Assembly (NCBI GenBank): GCA_965249035.1
Contig: CBDFKV010000003.1
Coordinates: 94,871-158,870 of the forward strand
Source: CBDFKV01 sp965249035
Lineage (GTDB): Bacteria; Pseudomonadota; Gammaproteobacteria; Arenicellales; Poriferihabitantaceae
Reading direction: 5' to 3'
DNA: 64,000 bases
The notes beneath the pieces are model-generated. The model was not told the origin of the DNA and searched no databases. It worked only from the letters and a program-made list of their open reading frames with translations. A program made the translations under genes and the position numbers. How positions within the stretch are numbered: the stretch's first letter is position 1; every line of letters starts with the position of its first letter. This document shows, piece after piece, positions 1 through 8,810 of the stretch.

Positions 1-1142
1 CAAGCAATCACCAGCACCGTCATCGCAGCGACCAGCGCATAAGCGAGCTTGGGTTCAGGGCCCAGCCAATACCAGAGCACAAAGCTCAGAGTGGCAATGC
101 CCACTACGATAGGAACAAAAACAGCCGCAACTTGATCGACCAATCGTCCAATCGCGGGCTTGCTAGACTGCGCGCGGCGCACCAGCTCGACAATCCGTGC
201 TAACGCAGTATCAGCGCCAATTTTGGTTGCCTTCATCAAAAAACTGCCTTGCTTGTTGATGGTGCCACCAAAAACAGCCGCTTCTGCGGCTTTAAGCACC
301 GGCATCGGCTCACCGGTCAGCATCGCTTCATCAACGTAAGATTCACCGTCGATGACACTGCCATCGACTGGAATTCTATCGCCTGGCTTCACTCGAAGCG
401 TTTCATCCAGGCCGACATCCTCAATCGGGACTTCCACTTCAACCCCGTTTCGAATGGCCAGTGCCACGCTGGGCTGTAAACCAACTAAGCGCTTGATCGC
501 GGCCGATGTTTTACCGCGCGCACGCGCTTCTAGGGCAGCACCGAGTGATACTAAGCCAACGATAAATATTGCCGCTTCAAAATACACGTAGCGCGCAATA
601 CTGGGTACCGCCTCAGGAAACAACACCACCGCCGTTGAATACAACCAGGCGGTGCCAGTGCCGAGCGCAATCAGCGTATCCATATTCCCGCGGCCTGCAC
701 GTAGGGACTGATAGGCACCCACAAAAAAGTGTCCACCAACGAAAACCAGCACCAACAACGTCAATACGCTGATCCCTAACCAAAATCTTTGGTTTTGAGC
801 AAGTGTTGGTAAAAACCCAAGGTGGCTGGCCAACATCAACAGCGCCCCTAAACCACCTGCAATAATCGCCCGCCACCACAACACTCGCGTGTGCTGCAGC
901 TCGCGCTCGTCTTTGGCGTATTCATCAGCCAAGCTACGCAACTCAGCGGCTTCAAATCCCGCGGTTTTGACCGCACTAACAATCGCTTCAGTCTTCGCAT
1001 CACCACTAACATTAGCCGTACGCTCACCCAGATTAACCAGCACTTCATTGACACCGGGCACAGCTTGTATTGCCGACTCAACCGCAGTCACACAACCGGC
1101 ACACATCATGCCACCGATCGAAAAACGCTGTGCTTCACTCAT
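1..1142 (-). CDS. copA: Copper-translocating P-type ATPase, 3'-truncated by window edge
   Basis: About 380 codons read from an ATG at 1142 down to base 1, where the gene leaves the window. The N-terminus is a heavy-metal-associated domain with the metal motif GGMMCAGC near residue 11. Several hydrophobic segments follow, then the P1B-ATPase actuator-domain signature EAMLTGEPMPV. The CPC membrane motif and the phosphorylation and ATP-binding domains would lie beyond the edge. The family exports Cu(I) across the inner membrane. The copZ-like chaperone gene 29 nt upstream on the same strand supports copper as substrate, although other monovalent metals are not excluded. Confidence 0.9.
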   Translation of the reverse strand, partial: MSEAQRFSIGGMMCAGCVTAVESAIQAVPGVNEVLVNLGERTANVSGDAKTEAIVSAVKTAGFEAAELRSLADEYAKDERELQHTRVLWWRAIIAGGLGALLMLASHLGFLPTLAQNQRFWLGISVLTLLVLVFVGGHFFVGAYQSLRAGRGNMDTLIALGTGTAWLYSTAVVLFPEAVPSIARYVYFEAAIFIVGLVSLGAALEARARGKTSAAIKRLVGLQPSVALAIRNGVEVEVPIEDVGLDETLRVKPGDRIPVDGSVIDGESYVDEAMLTGEPMPVLKAAEAAVFGGTINKQGSFLMKATKIGADTALARIVELVRRAQSSKPAIGRLVDQVAAVFVPIVVGIATLSFVLWYWLGPEPKLAYALVAAMTVLVIA

Positions 1143-1171
1143 ACTAGGCTCATCCTACGCTAGTCGTGCAG

Positions 1172-1375
1172 CTACTCTGCGACGCTGGCAGGATAGCCCG
1201 CCTTGCTAATCAACGCAGTGATTTCTGTGGTATCAATATCACCCTCAACAATTACGGTTGCCGAATCAAGGTCAACCTGCACTGAATCACAACCGGGTTG
1301 ATTTTCCAGCGCTTTTACAACGTTGGCAGAACAACCGCCACATTTCATACCGCTGACATTAAAAGTAATTTTCAT
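1172..1375 (-). CDS. copZ: CopZ-like copper chaperone (heavy-metal-associated domain)
   Basis: A 67-residue single-domain protein beginning MKITFNVSGMKCGGC. It has the GMxCxxC motif that binds Cu(I) with two cysteines and otherwise the length of one ferredoxin-like HMA fold. The ATG at 1375 is preferred over the upstream one at 1387 because the domain starts there. It lies directly upstream of copA on the same strand and probably passes copper to it in the cytoplasm. The upstream gap (1376-1485) has no clear MerR/CueR operator. Confidence 0.85.
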   Translation of the reverse strand: MKITFNVSGMKCGGCSANVVKALENQPGCDSVQVDLDSATVIVEGDIDTTEITALISKAGYPASVAE

Positions 1376-1485
1376 CGTACAGCTCACTCATATAAAGAAT
1401 TAGTAGTTACTAGCTTGGTGCAAGAGTCTATGCAGCCATTGTACGCCGATGCTCTGCAGCGATGAACCCACACTTGATGAAATGT

Positions 1486-1956
1486 TCAATCTGAGCATAT
1501 TGCCGCAAGACGAGCATTTAGGAGTGAGACAAGATCGCTTGCACTGAGTTCAACCTCAAGGCCTCGGCGTCCGGCGCTGACATAAATCGTATCAAATGCT
1601 GAGGCTGTTTGATCGATAACGGTCTTTAAGTGCTTCTTCTGCCCCAGCGGACTAATCCCGCCGAGCACGTAACCCGTACTGCGTTCGGCTTTTTGTGGAT
1701 CAGCCATGACTAGCTTTTTTGCACCCAGTGCTTTTGCACAGGCTTTCAGGTTGAGCTGGCTCGACACAGGAACTATCGCCACCGCTAATTGCCTTGCTTC
1801 AGTTTCTACCAGCAAGGTCTTAAATACCCGCTCTGGCTCCAATCCCAAAGCATCAGCGGCTTCCTGCCCATAGGATGCGGCATTGGAGTCATGCTCGTAT
1901 TGATGAATCGCATGCGGAATATTGCGGGCTTTAAGTAACACAATTGCGGGGGTCAT
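1486..1956 (-). CDS. ybaK: Cys-tRNA(Pro)/Cys-tRNA(Cys) deacylase, YbaK/EbsC family
   Basis: A 156-residue protein of the YbaK fold. The N-terminal motif on HAIHQYEHD, the KTLLVE strand, and the conserved GYVLGGISPLGQKK segment near residue 95 are typical. The family hydrolyses mischarged Cys-tRNA(Pro) in the cytoplasm as a trans-editing factor for prolyl-tRNA synthetase. It is full length for the family. It lies between the copper genes and the two-component pair, with no evident functional link to either. Confidence 0.88.
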   Translation of the reverse strand: MTPAIVLLKARNIPHAIHQYEHDSNAASYGQEAADALGLEPERVFKTLLVETEARQLAVAIVPVSSQLNLKACAKALGAKKLVMADPQKAERSTGYVLGGISPLGQKKHLKTVIDQTASAFDTIYVSAGRRGLEVELSASDLVSLLNARLAAICSD

Positions 1957-1981
1957 GAGGGCGCTTGGCTAATAGGTTTGG

Positions 1982-4168
1982 CTAATATTTGGTACGTTGG
2001 AATTCACACGGCAAGGTGATGGTAACCACCACACCTGTACCCTCTTGTCGGTTATCAATTCGTGCATAACCGCCATGAAAACCTACGATCAGCCGCACCA
2101 CATACAAGCCCAGACCCAGGTGCGATTTCTTGGCGTCTTTTCGACCAATAGAAACCATTGGGTCAAAAACTCGGTCGCGCATATCTAGTGGGATGGTTGC
2201 GCCTTCATTCGCGACCGCAATTTCAACGCTATTTTCTATCCGCCGAAGTGTGACTTGGATAACTGTGTTCGGAACGCCAAACTGAACCGCATTATCAATC
2301 AGCTTATCCAATAATTCCGCTAGATGATCGCCCGAACCCAAAATATAAATGGGATCTTCTTTAAGCACCACTTCTATACGATGAAAGGGATAGACCGCAC
2401 TCACACCCTCAACGTAATCAGTCACTAATTGACAAATATTGATCCGTGTTTTTTGCTCCGACTGCATCGCTTCTTCCAAGTTGGCTGCGTCGGTCAAACT
2501 GCTGAGAATATTACGTAAGCGCTGGACTCCACCCCGGGCGCGCTCGACATAAACATTATCCTTAATTGACGGGTTTTCCTGCTCTAGATTTTGCAGGGAT
2601 GAACTCACCACATTGAGTGGATTATTCAGTTCATGCGCCAAGGTATCTGGCAAGCCTTCTAAATAGCGGGTATAGCCCGACAGGCGCTTGAGCATTGCGG
2701 TGATACTGCGGCCCAAATCGCCCAGCTCATCCTTTGGATACAGCCGAACTGGAATACGATTCTCGCGCACACGCCCTTCAATGCTAATCGCTTCGTCAGT
2801 GGTATCACGTAAGCGCCCTATCCGCACCGTCAGCCGCCAGGCAAAAATGATCAGCATCAGCGTCACAAAGGCAAATACCAGCAAACTGGCAGCGGCCATG
2901 CTTTTTAGTAGTTCGTATTGGCTGGTTAGAATCGCGTGCGAGCTTTGCTCGACTACCACCGCACCCATGACGTCACCACCAGATCGTATTGGATAACCGG
3001 CCATCACTATCTTAACTTTATTATCCACCGAGCGACGCACGTCTGATTTTGGTTGTCCGGCCAGCACCTCGGTAAACATTTCTTCGCGGCGGTGAGTAAG
3101 GTCAGACGGTAAGTCTTCAAAGTGCACATCCGGCCGGGTGAGCAACCGATCTAACTCGTTATTAAAGCGCACCTTAAACTGACTCCACTTATTTGGTGAT
3201 TCGGGAGCCGGCGTTTCTACCGCACGCGGTGGCGACAAACCACCGACGACTGCACGCACCTGCTGCTCCTTGTCCAATACCCAAATGCGTGAGTTAGGTT
3301 GATCCAGACCCCGCAATAGCTGTGCAATTTTAGGTGACGTTAGCAAAACCCGGCCTGGGAGGTTATTTTTTGCCAGTGGGAACGTGGCAATTTGCTCAAA
3401 TTGGTCGTGATGACCAGGGTCATCCACGTCAACCACAACAAATCCCATACGACTGTTTTCAGCCACTGGGGGGCGTGGCATACGTAGCTCGACGGTATAA
3501 CCGACCTCAGTTTTGCGCAAGCTAGCAAAAACATCGTTAACCGCCTGCCCACCGCCTTCTGGTAATTGCCAATCCTCCCCAACCAAATAGGCACTCATTC
3601 GACCCGGTTGGCGTGCCACCAACACATAGCGAATCAGTGGGCCATCGGCGTGCTGGATCAATATTCGAATATGGTCACTATTACCCAAGTCAGGCCCAGA
3701 CCCGTTCCGATAAACGATGTGTTCATCGCGCACCTCAAACAGGGCATAAAACCACACGCCGCGATAGCCCAATATATGCGTGACTTCAAAGTCTGCTGGA
3801 TCGACAGCCGGTTCACACAGATGATCTGATCCCAGCGTATAAAAACGTCGCTCATCAAGTGCAGTATCGCTCCAGTCACTCGGATCACCATCGGCTGAGA
3901 CGGCCCGGGGTAAGCGATAGGCAAATAAATCATATTGCTCGCCTATCAGCTCAGGCACCCCAACGTTATCGCGAAACAGTTCATTTTGCTCGTTTAAAAT
4001 GGTCGCAATGCCGCTAGCGGTTAACAGCAGTGCATCTTTTTGTCCTTGCAGCAAAAAGGCTTTCATTTCACCCACATACCGATTACCCATCCACGGGATA
4101 GCCAGCAGCGCCAACACCAAAATAATCAGTTTGGAGCGAATACTGAGGTAACGAATCCAGCTAATCAT
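1982..4168 (-). CDS. Sensor histidine kinase, PdsS-like (dedicated sortase system family)
   Basis: A 728-residue membrane histidine kinase. A transmembrane helix near residues 13-30 (LIILVLALLAIPWMG) is followed by a long periplasmic region of about 390 residues with a CBM9/DOMON-like start (DGDPSDWSD). A second transmembrane segment lies near residue 425, then HAMP, the H-box LAHELNNPLNVV near residue 510, the N-box LLDKLIDNAVQFG and the G-box GLGLYVV. The N-terminal pattern, overall length and pairing with the response regulator fit the PdsS (marine_sort_HK) family. This is recognition from memory of that family. No sortase gene is next to it. Confidence 0.75.
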   Translation of the reverse strand: MISWIRYLSIRSKLIILVLALLAIPWMGNRYVGEMKAFLLQGQKDALLLTASGIATILNEQNELFRDNVGVPELIGEQYDLFAYRLPRAVSADGDPSDWSDTALDERRFYTLGSDHLCEPAVDPADFEVTHILGYRGVWFYALFEVRDEHIVYRNGSGPDLGNSDHIRILIQHADGPLIRYVLVARQPGRMSAYLVGEDWQLPEGGGQAVNDVFASLRKTEVGYTVELRMPRPPVAENSRMGFVVVDVDDPGHHDQFEQIATFPLAKNNLPGRVLLTSPKIAQLLRGLDQPNSRIWVLDKEQQVRAVVGGLSPPRAVETPAPESPNKWSQFKVRFNNELDRLLTRPDVHFEDLPSDLTHRREEMFTEVLAGQPKSDVRRSVDNKVKIVMAGYPIRSGGDVMGAVVVEQSSHAILTSQYELLKSMAAASLLVFAFVTLMLIIFAWRLTVRIGRLRDTTDEAISIEGRVRENRIPVRLYPKDELGDLGRSITAMLKRLSGYTRYLEGLPDTLAHELNNPLNVVSSSLQNLEQENPSIKDNVYVERARGGVQRLRNILSSLTDAANLEEAMQSEQKTRINICQLVTDYVEGVSAVYPFHRIEVVLKEDPIYILGSGDHLAELLDKLIDNAVQFGVPNTVIQVTLRRIENSVEIAVANEGATIPLDMRDRVFDPMVSIGRKDAKKSHLGLGLYVVRLIVGFHGGYARIDNRQEGTGVVVTITLPCEFQRTKY

Positions 4169-4195
4169 CGGCTGATTCCTGGCCTAACACCGCAG

Positions 4196-4897
4196 CTATA
4201 CAGCCACTGCACGCCAGCGATAACCCACCCCAAAAACAGTTTCGATATGCGCAAATTGAGGGTCGATTTGAGCGAATTTTTTGCGGATTCGACGCACATA
4301 GCCATTAATGGTGTTCTTCTCAACGTAGGTTTGCCGCGTCACTTGCATCAAAGCCTCATAGGATTTGACTGTCCCGGGCTGGCGCGCCAAAGACTCCACC
4401 ACCCAGAATTCGGTCAGCGTCAGGCTGAGCGGCTCGTCTTGCCACGTCACTGATAAACTCGCCGGGTCTAATACTAGCGCGTCGATAACTAGGCGGTTGA
4501 CGTCATCCTCCGACTCCTTGACCGCGCTAGCGATACGAAATAAGGAATCAATCCGCACCCCCAAAAATTGCAAATTAACCGGCTTGGTAATGTAGTCCCA
4601 AGCGTCCAACCGTAACCCAGAAACGCGATCAATGTCACTGTCGCGGGCGGTTAAGAAAATAATCGGCAAGCGTGGGCTCATTTGCCGTAATTCGCGACAC
4701 AGATCAAAACCGCCGTCCATTTCATCTTCCAGCATGATGTCCAGAATCGCCAAGTCGGGCAATTGCTCTTTAAAGCCCGCTAATGCGGTTGGACGATTAG
4801 CGTAGGCAACAATATCGTAACCCTGAGTTTTCAGCGCATCGGCATAATTATCACGCTGATCGGCGTCGTCCTCGACTATGGCAATGGTACGTGGCAT
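4196..4897 (-). CDS. OmpR-type response regulator, PdsR-like
   Basis: A 233-residue regulator. The receiver domain has the acidic pair EDDAD near the N-terminus and the phosphoacceptor in LAILDIMLEDEM near residue 53; the switch region LTARDSD and Lys in DYITKPV follow. The C-terminus is a winged helix ending GVGYRWRAV. It is 27 nt upstream of the kinase gene on the same strand, so the two form an operon with the regulator first. It matches the response regulators paired with PdsS kinases. Target genes cannot be seen. Confidence 0.8.
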   Translation of the reverse strand: MPRTIAIVEDDADQRDNYADALKTQGYDIVAYANRPTALAGFKEQLPDLAILDIMLEDEMDGGFDLCRELRQMSPRLPIIFLTARDSDIDRVSGLRLDAWDYITKPVNLQFLGVRIDSLFRIASAVKESEDDVNRLVIDALVLDPASLSVTWQDEPLSLTLTEFWVVESLARQPGTVKSYEALMQVTRQTYVEKNTINGYVRRIRKKFAQIDPQFAHIETVFGVGYRWRAVAV

Positions 4898-4963
4898 CTT
4901 CCCGCTAATCAGAAAATCAAACCGAAATCATAGCACATCCGCAGCACCAGTTCGCCGCAGCGA

Positions 4964-5959
4964 TTAGCTGGGTTTTTGCGCGATCACCACGCTGCGGCGC
5001 GGCGCGGGATAACCCTCAACTGTACGGCTGGGATCAGTCGGATCCAGGCATTTGTCCAGCGACTCAAACTGCATCCATTCGGTCGCGCGCTGTTCTTTTT
5101 GGCTGGTCATTGATTCATCTACCACCCGGCACTGCTCAAAGCCAGCCTCACTGAGCCAATCACATAAGGTCGCGGAAGTGGGTAGTGTCCACACATTGCG
5201 CATTCGTGCATAGCGGCCGTCAGGAATGAGCACTTTGCCTATTGCTGGCTCAACCACCAACGTCTCCAGCACCAGCTCCCCGCCGGGGCGCAAACATTCG
5301 GTCAATTCCTGGAGGTGTGCAGCGGGGTCACGTCGGTGATATAAAACTCCCATCGAAAATACCGTATCGAACACCGGCCGACGCACAAAGTCTTCTAGCG
5401 TAAACGGTAATAGGTGCAACGCACGATCACGGCCCAGATACCGCTGAACCGCCAAATACTGTAACATGAACAGCCAGTTTGGATCTATACCCAACACCCA
5501 TTTGGCTTGCACCCCCAACATCCGCCAGCCGTAATAACCGTTGCCACAGCCCACGTCCAGCACTCGCCGTCCTTTAAGCGGCGACAGATGTGGCGCTACT
5601 CGGGCCCATTTCCAGTCGGAACGCCATTCAGTATCAACAGACACACCGTGAAGCTCGAACGGCCCTTTTCGCCACGGCTGCAGCCGCAACAATGCACTTT
5701 TCAACGCTGAGTGGGTTGTGGGACCCATTGGTTGTCCCTGGGCACTAACTCTCGCAACATCAAGTTGAACCTTTAGGGTGTGAATATCCGGCAAATCTTG
5801 ATAGGCGGCGACCCAGCGTGGCAAGTTACCATTATTCAAGGATGCCATTAATCCACGGAAACGTACTTGAATTTCCTCACCCCATTCACGACCATTACAG
5901 CTGGCAGCATGCTCACCAATCGCTGCCAGATTGAGGGCGGTGTAAAAATCGAGGCTCAC
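4964..5959 (-). CDS. cmoB: tRNA U34 carboxymethyltransferase CmoB
   Basis: A 331-residue class I methyltransferase-fold protein with the SAM-binding motif DVGCGNGYYGWRM near residue 137 and the family block SMGVLYHRRDP. CmoB uses carboxy-SAM made by CmoA to convert 5-hydroxyuridine to 5-oxyacetyluridine at the wobble position of tRNAs. Its start overlaps the cmoA stop by 4 nt (ATGA), so the pair is translationally coupled and cmoA comes first. Confidence 0.95.
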   Translation of the reverse strand: MSLDFYTALNLAAIGEHAASCNGREWGEEIQVRFRGLMASLNNGNLPRWVAAYQDLPDIHTLKVQLDVARVSAQGQPMGPTTHSALKSALLRLQPWRKGPFELHGVSVDTEWRSDWKWARVAPHLSPLKGRRVLDVGCGNGYYGWRMLGVQAKWVLGIDPNWLFMLQYLAVQRYLGRDRALHLLPFTLEDFVRRPVFDTVFSMGVLYHRRDPAAHLQELTECLRPGGELVLETLVVEPAIGKVLIPDGRYARMRNVWTLPTSATLCDWLSEAGFEQCRVVDESMTSQKEQRATEWMQFESLDKCLDPTDPSRTVEGYPAPRRSVVIAQKPS

Positions 5960-6675
5960 TTAAGCGCAAGAAAAGACATAAAATTCAGGCACTGGAACCA
6001 GCGCGTCACCCGACTAAAACCAGCACTATTTAACCGCTCTATATGCTTTTCAGGCGTATCGGTAACTAATACATTTTCAATCGCAGCACGCTTTTGGCTG
6101 ATCTCAAGCTCGCTGTAACCATTGTGGCGTTTAAAAGCACTGTGCAACGCCTCCCACTGCTGTTGCTCATCTACGTCATTAGAGTGGATTTTCTCAGAGA
6201 CAATCAATGCGCCGCCGGGTTTCAGTGCGGTGTAGATTCGGTTGATCAGTGCCTGACGCTGCCCTGGCCCGAGAAATTGCAAAGTGTAGTTCAAGATGAC
6301 GAGCGATGCCTCATCCAGCGGAGTATCACGCATATCCGCCTGAACTAACTCCAATGGCTGAACCAAATTGGCTAGATTTTGCTCGCAGGCGCTCAACATC
6401 GCTGCGGAATTATCCACTCCAATCAAGGTGCAATCATCCGGTACGTATTGCCCAACCGCGTGCAAACTGGCGCCCAGCGAACACCCCAGGTCAACGATAC
6501 GCGCGCCTGCGCTCACATATTGCGCAGCGATCAAGCCAGTGCTGGCGATCACATTGGCGTAACCGGGTACGGAGCGACGGATCATATCCGCAAAGACTGC
6601 TGCGACTTTGTCATCAAAGACAAAGGCCTCGATATCCGAACGCAAATCTGCGTACAAACGATCTTGTGCTGTCAT
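5956..6675 (-). CDS. cmoA: Carboxy-S-adenosylmethionine synthase CmoA
   Basis: A 239-residue SAM-dependent enzyme that makes carboxy-SAM from SAM and prephenate for CmoB. Motif I reads DLGCSLGASL. The protein begins MTAQDRLYAD, as in known CmoA proteins; a longer reading frame opens at 6702 but would run into moaE. It sits 4 nt downstream of moaE and overlaps cmoB by 4 nt, so moaD-moaE-cmoA-cmoB look like one transcript. Confidence 0.94.
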   Translation of the reverse strand: MTAQDRLYADLRSDIEAFVFDDKVAAVFADMIRRSVPGYANVIASTGLIAAQYVSAGARIVDLGCSLGASLHAVGQYVPDDCTLIGVDNSAAMLSACEQNLANLVQPLELVQADMRDTPLDEASLVILNYTLQFLGPGQRQALINRIYTALKPGGALIVSEKIHSNDVDEQQQWEALHSAFKRHNGYSELEISQKRAAIENVLVTDTPEKHIERLNSAGFSRVTRWFQCLNFMSFLALK

Positions 6676-6679
6676 CGCA

Positions 6680-7129
6680 CTAACCAGCGGTATTTTTCTC
6701 AACCCAGCGCTGTCCTTCGGCGGTGATTTCCTTTTTCCAAAATGGCGCGGTTGATTTCAGTGCCTCCATCAAGCTGCGACAGGCAGCAAAGGCATCTTTT
6801 CGGTGAGCTGCCCACACTGCTACTAACACTATCGGCTCGCTTGGGTGAATCTCACCCACGCGGTGATGGATGGTTGCTTCCAAAATATCGTGTTCAGTAA
6901 AGGCGTGCTCAAGCAATTGCTCAAGCTGGTGTTCGGTCATTCCGGGATAATGCTCCAGCACCATCGAGCTTACGGCATCGCCCTCATTAAAGTCTCGCAT
7001 GGTACCAACGAACACATCGGTCGCACCAAACCCAGTCGCCGACAGATGACCCTCACGGATTAACTCCGCTTGATAGGCTGCCAGCCATTGCCAAGGGTCG
7101 AAAGCTTGTTTACTAATCGAAACCCGCAT
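6680..7129 (-). CDS. moaE: Molybdopterin synthase catalytic subunit MoaE
   Basis: A 149-residue MoaE. The conserved histidines and arginine of VGEIHPSEP and AAHRKDAF, and the C-terminal lysine motif APFWKKE, are present. MoaE with thiocarboxylated MoaD inserts the dithiolene sulfurs into precursor Z to give molybdopterin. moaD is 3 nt upstream on the same strand. No other molybdenum cofactor genes are in the window. Confidence 0.94.
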   Translation of the reverse strand: MRVSISKQAFDPWQWLAAYQAELIREGHLSATGFGATDVFVGTMRDFNEGDAVSSMVLEHYPGMTEHQLEQLLEHAFTEHDILEATIHHRVGEIHPSEPIVLVAVWAAHRKDAFAACRSLMEALKSTAPFWKKEITAEGQRWVEKNTAG

Positions 7130-7132
7130 GGC

Positions 7133-7363
7133 TCAACCGCCTGTCACTGGGGGGAAAAAGGCGACTTCATCACCACTTTGCACAACGTGGCTGGGGTCAG
7201 CATATTCATGATTGACTGCCACCAAAATGTGACTAGATAACGATCCATCCGTGATCGCGGCCCATACCTCGGCAACCGTTTTTACCCGACCGGCATCGAC
7301 CGTGGTTTCACTAATCCCTAGTTGCTCACTTAAACTGGCAAAGACCCGGACATTGATACTCAT
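7133..7363 (-). CDS. moaD: Molybdopterin synthase sulfur carrier subunit MoaD
   Basis: A 76-residue ubiquitin-fold sulfur carrier ending PPVTGG. The terminal Gly-Gly is the site adenylated by MoeB and thiocarboxylated before sulfur transfer in the MoaD/MoaE complex. The segment DEVAFFPPV is typical of MoaD. It is the first gene of the moaDE-cmoAB cluster. Confidence 0.93.
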   Translation of the reverse strand: MSINVRVFASLSEQLGISETTVDAGRVKTVAEVWAAITDGSLSSHILVAVNHEYADPSHVVQSGDEVAFFPPVTGG

Positions 7364-7418
7364 GGCTAGCTGACGTTAATATCCTAATGCTAATTACTGG
7401 ACGCTAATTATAGGCGAT

Positions 7419-8732
7419 CTAGTCGCCCATATCCGGCAGGGCGGCCAAGTTGCCAAATGCGGCCAAAGCCTGGTGTAAATAGCCTGCGTCTTTTGCACCC
7501 GCGAACTCACGTATCGAGTGCATAGCCAGCTGCGGTACGCCAATATCAACCGTCCGAATACCCAGCTCGGTAGCGGTAATCGGCCCAATGGTGGAGCCAC
7601 AGCTCATATCGCTACGAACCACATATTGCTGATAAGGAATATCATTTTGCTGACAAATATCTGCAAAAATAGCGAGTGATTCGCTATTGGTGGCGTAGCG
7701 TTGGTTATGATTGACTTTAATCACAGGGCCGTTGTTGATCAACGGCTGATGATTCGGTTCGTGTTTATCCGAAAAATTAGGGTGTACGCCGTGCGCATTG
7801 TCGGCAGATATCAGCATTGACCGACGCATCGCCTGACGATACTCAGACTCATCCTGGCACCTGCTCCGCAACACCTCTTGCAAAAACGGTCCGGCGGCGC
7901 CGGATGTGCTGCGGCTACCGACTTCTTCATGATCATTTAATACCACCACCATATTAGTATCGGCATTGTGATCAAGCAACGCATAAATCGCCACAAAAGA
8001 ACTCAATAAATTATCCAGCCGGGCAGAAGCGATAAATTCCTCCTGCAAACCAACCACCTGAGGTGCTTGGGTGTCATACAGCGCCAATTCGTAAGCCATT
8101 ACCGAGGCACTATCATCGTTAGCGTTTTCTACTTTCAATTGTGTCAGCAGCATCGCCGCAAAATCCATCTCGTCATCGTCCAACCGGCACAGAATCGGTG
8201 GCATGTGCTGCTGCTTATTCACCTTACGCCCATTATTGGCCTCCCGATCCAGGTGAATGGCTAGGCTTGGAATGGTCGCAATGGGTCGCTTGAAATCAAT
8301 CAATTTGGTTTTAAGCGCGCCGCTATCGGTTTTAACCGTCACTCTGCCCGCGAGCGATAAATCCCGATCAAACCATGGGTTCAGCAAAACACCACCGTAA
8401 ACCTCAACCGCCAGCTGCACATAACCATTGGCTACCAGCGTTGCTTCTGGCTTGACCTTTAAACACGGACTGTCACTGTGGGCGCCGATGATACGAAAGC
8501 CCGCTGAGGCAGGCGCCTTCATAGAAACGGCTATCAGCGAAGAGCCATTAGTAGTAAACCAAAATTGCCCAGCCTCTCGCGCTTGATCCCCGCCTGCAGC
8601 CACAAAGCCATTGGCAGCCAGCAACGATTTCAATTCTTTGACCGCATGAAATGGCGTTGGTGCGCTGTGAATAAACGCCAGCAGGGCAGGGACAGCGTCA
8701 ACTGGCTTGCTTTTGATTGCTTGCTTGGCCAT
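7419..8732 (-). CDS. apeB: M18 family aminopeptidase (aspartyl aminopeptidase type)
   Basis: A 437-residue dinuclear zinc aminopeptidase. Metal and catalytic motifs visible are GAHSDSPCLKV, the acidic LNDHEEVGS block and the C-terminal SMHSIREFAGAKD. The family removes N-terminal, often acidic, residues from peptides in the cytoplasm. It is full length for M18. It is transcribed away from galE across a short divergent intergenic region (8733-8810). Confidence 0.92.
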   Translation of the reverse strand: MAKQAIKSKPVDAVPALLAFIHSAPTPFHAVKELKSLLAANGFVAAGGDQAREAGQFWFTTNGSSLIAVSMKAPASAGFRIIGAHSDSPCLKVKPEATLVANGYVQLAVEVYGGVLLNPWFDRDLSLAGRVTVKTDSGALKTKLIDFKRPIATIPSLAIHLDREANNGRKVNKQQHMPPILCRLDDDEMDFAAMLLTQLKVENANDDSASVMAYELALYDTQAPQVVGLQEEFIASARLDNLLSSFVAIYALLDHNADTNMVVVLNDHEEVGSRSTSGAAGPFLQEVLRSRCQDESEYRQAMRRSMLISADNAHGVHPNFSDKHEPNHQPLINNGPVIKVNHNQRYATNSESLAIFADICQQNDIPYQQYVVRSDMSCGSTIGPITATELGIRTVDIGVPQLAMHSIREFAGAKDAGYLHQALAAFGNLAALPDMGD

Positions 8733-8810
8733 GGCGGCTTTCGATAACGGTTATGGGGGCAGGTAGGGTATCATCACGGGGTTTATATGCAATCAGAATT
8801 CGAGGTCTTT

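Noticed and set aside
1376..1485. Possible CueR/MerR operator upstream of copZ
   Set aside because: A weak dyad around CTTGCACCAAG can be seen, but the -35/-10 spacing and flanks do not fit a MerR-type promoter well enough.
4040..4453. 137-codon plus-strand frame over the kinase/regulator junction
   Set aside because: It is antisense to two clear genes and shows no domain or ribosome site.
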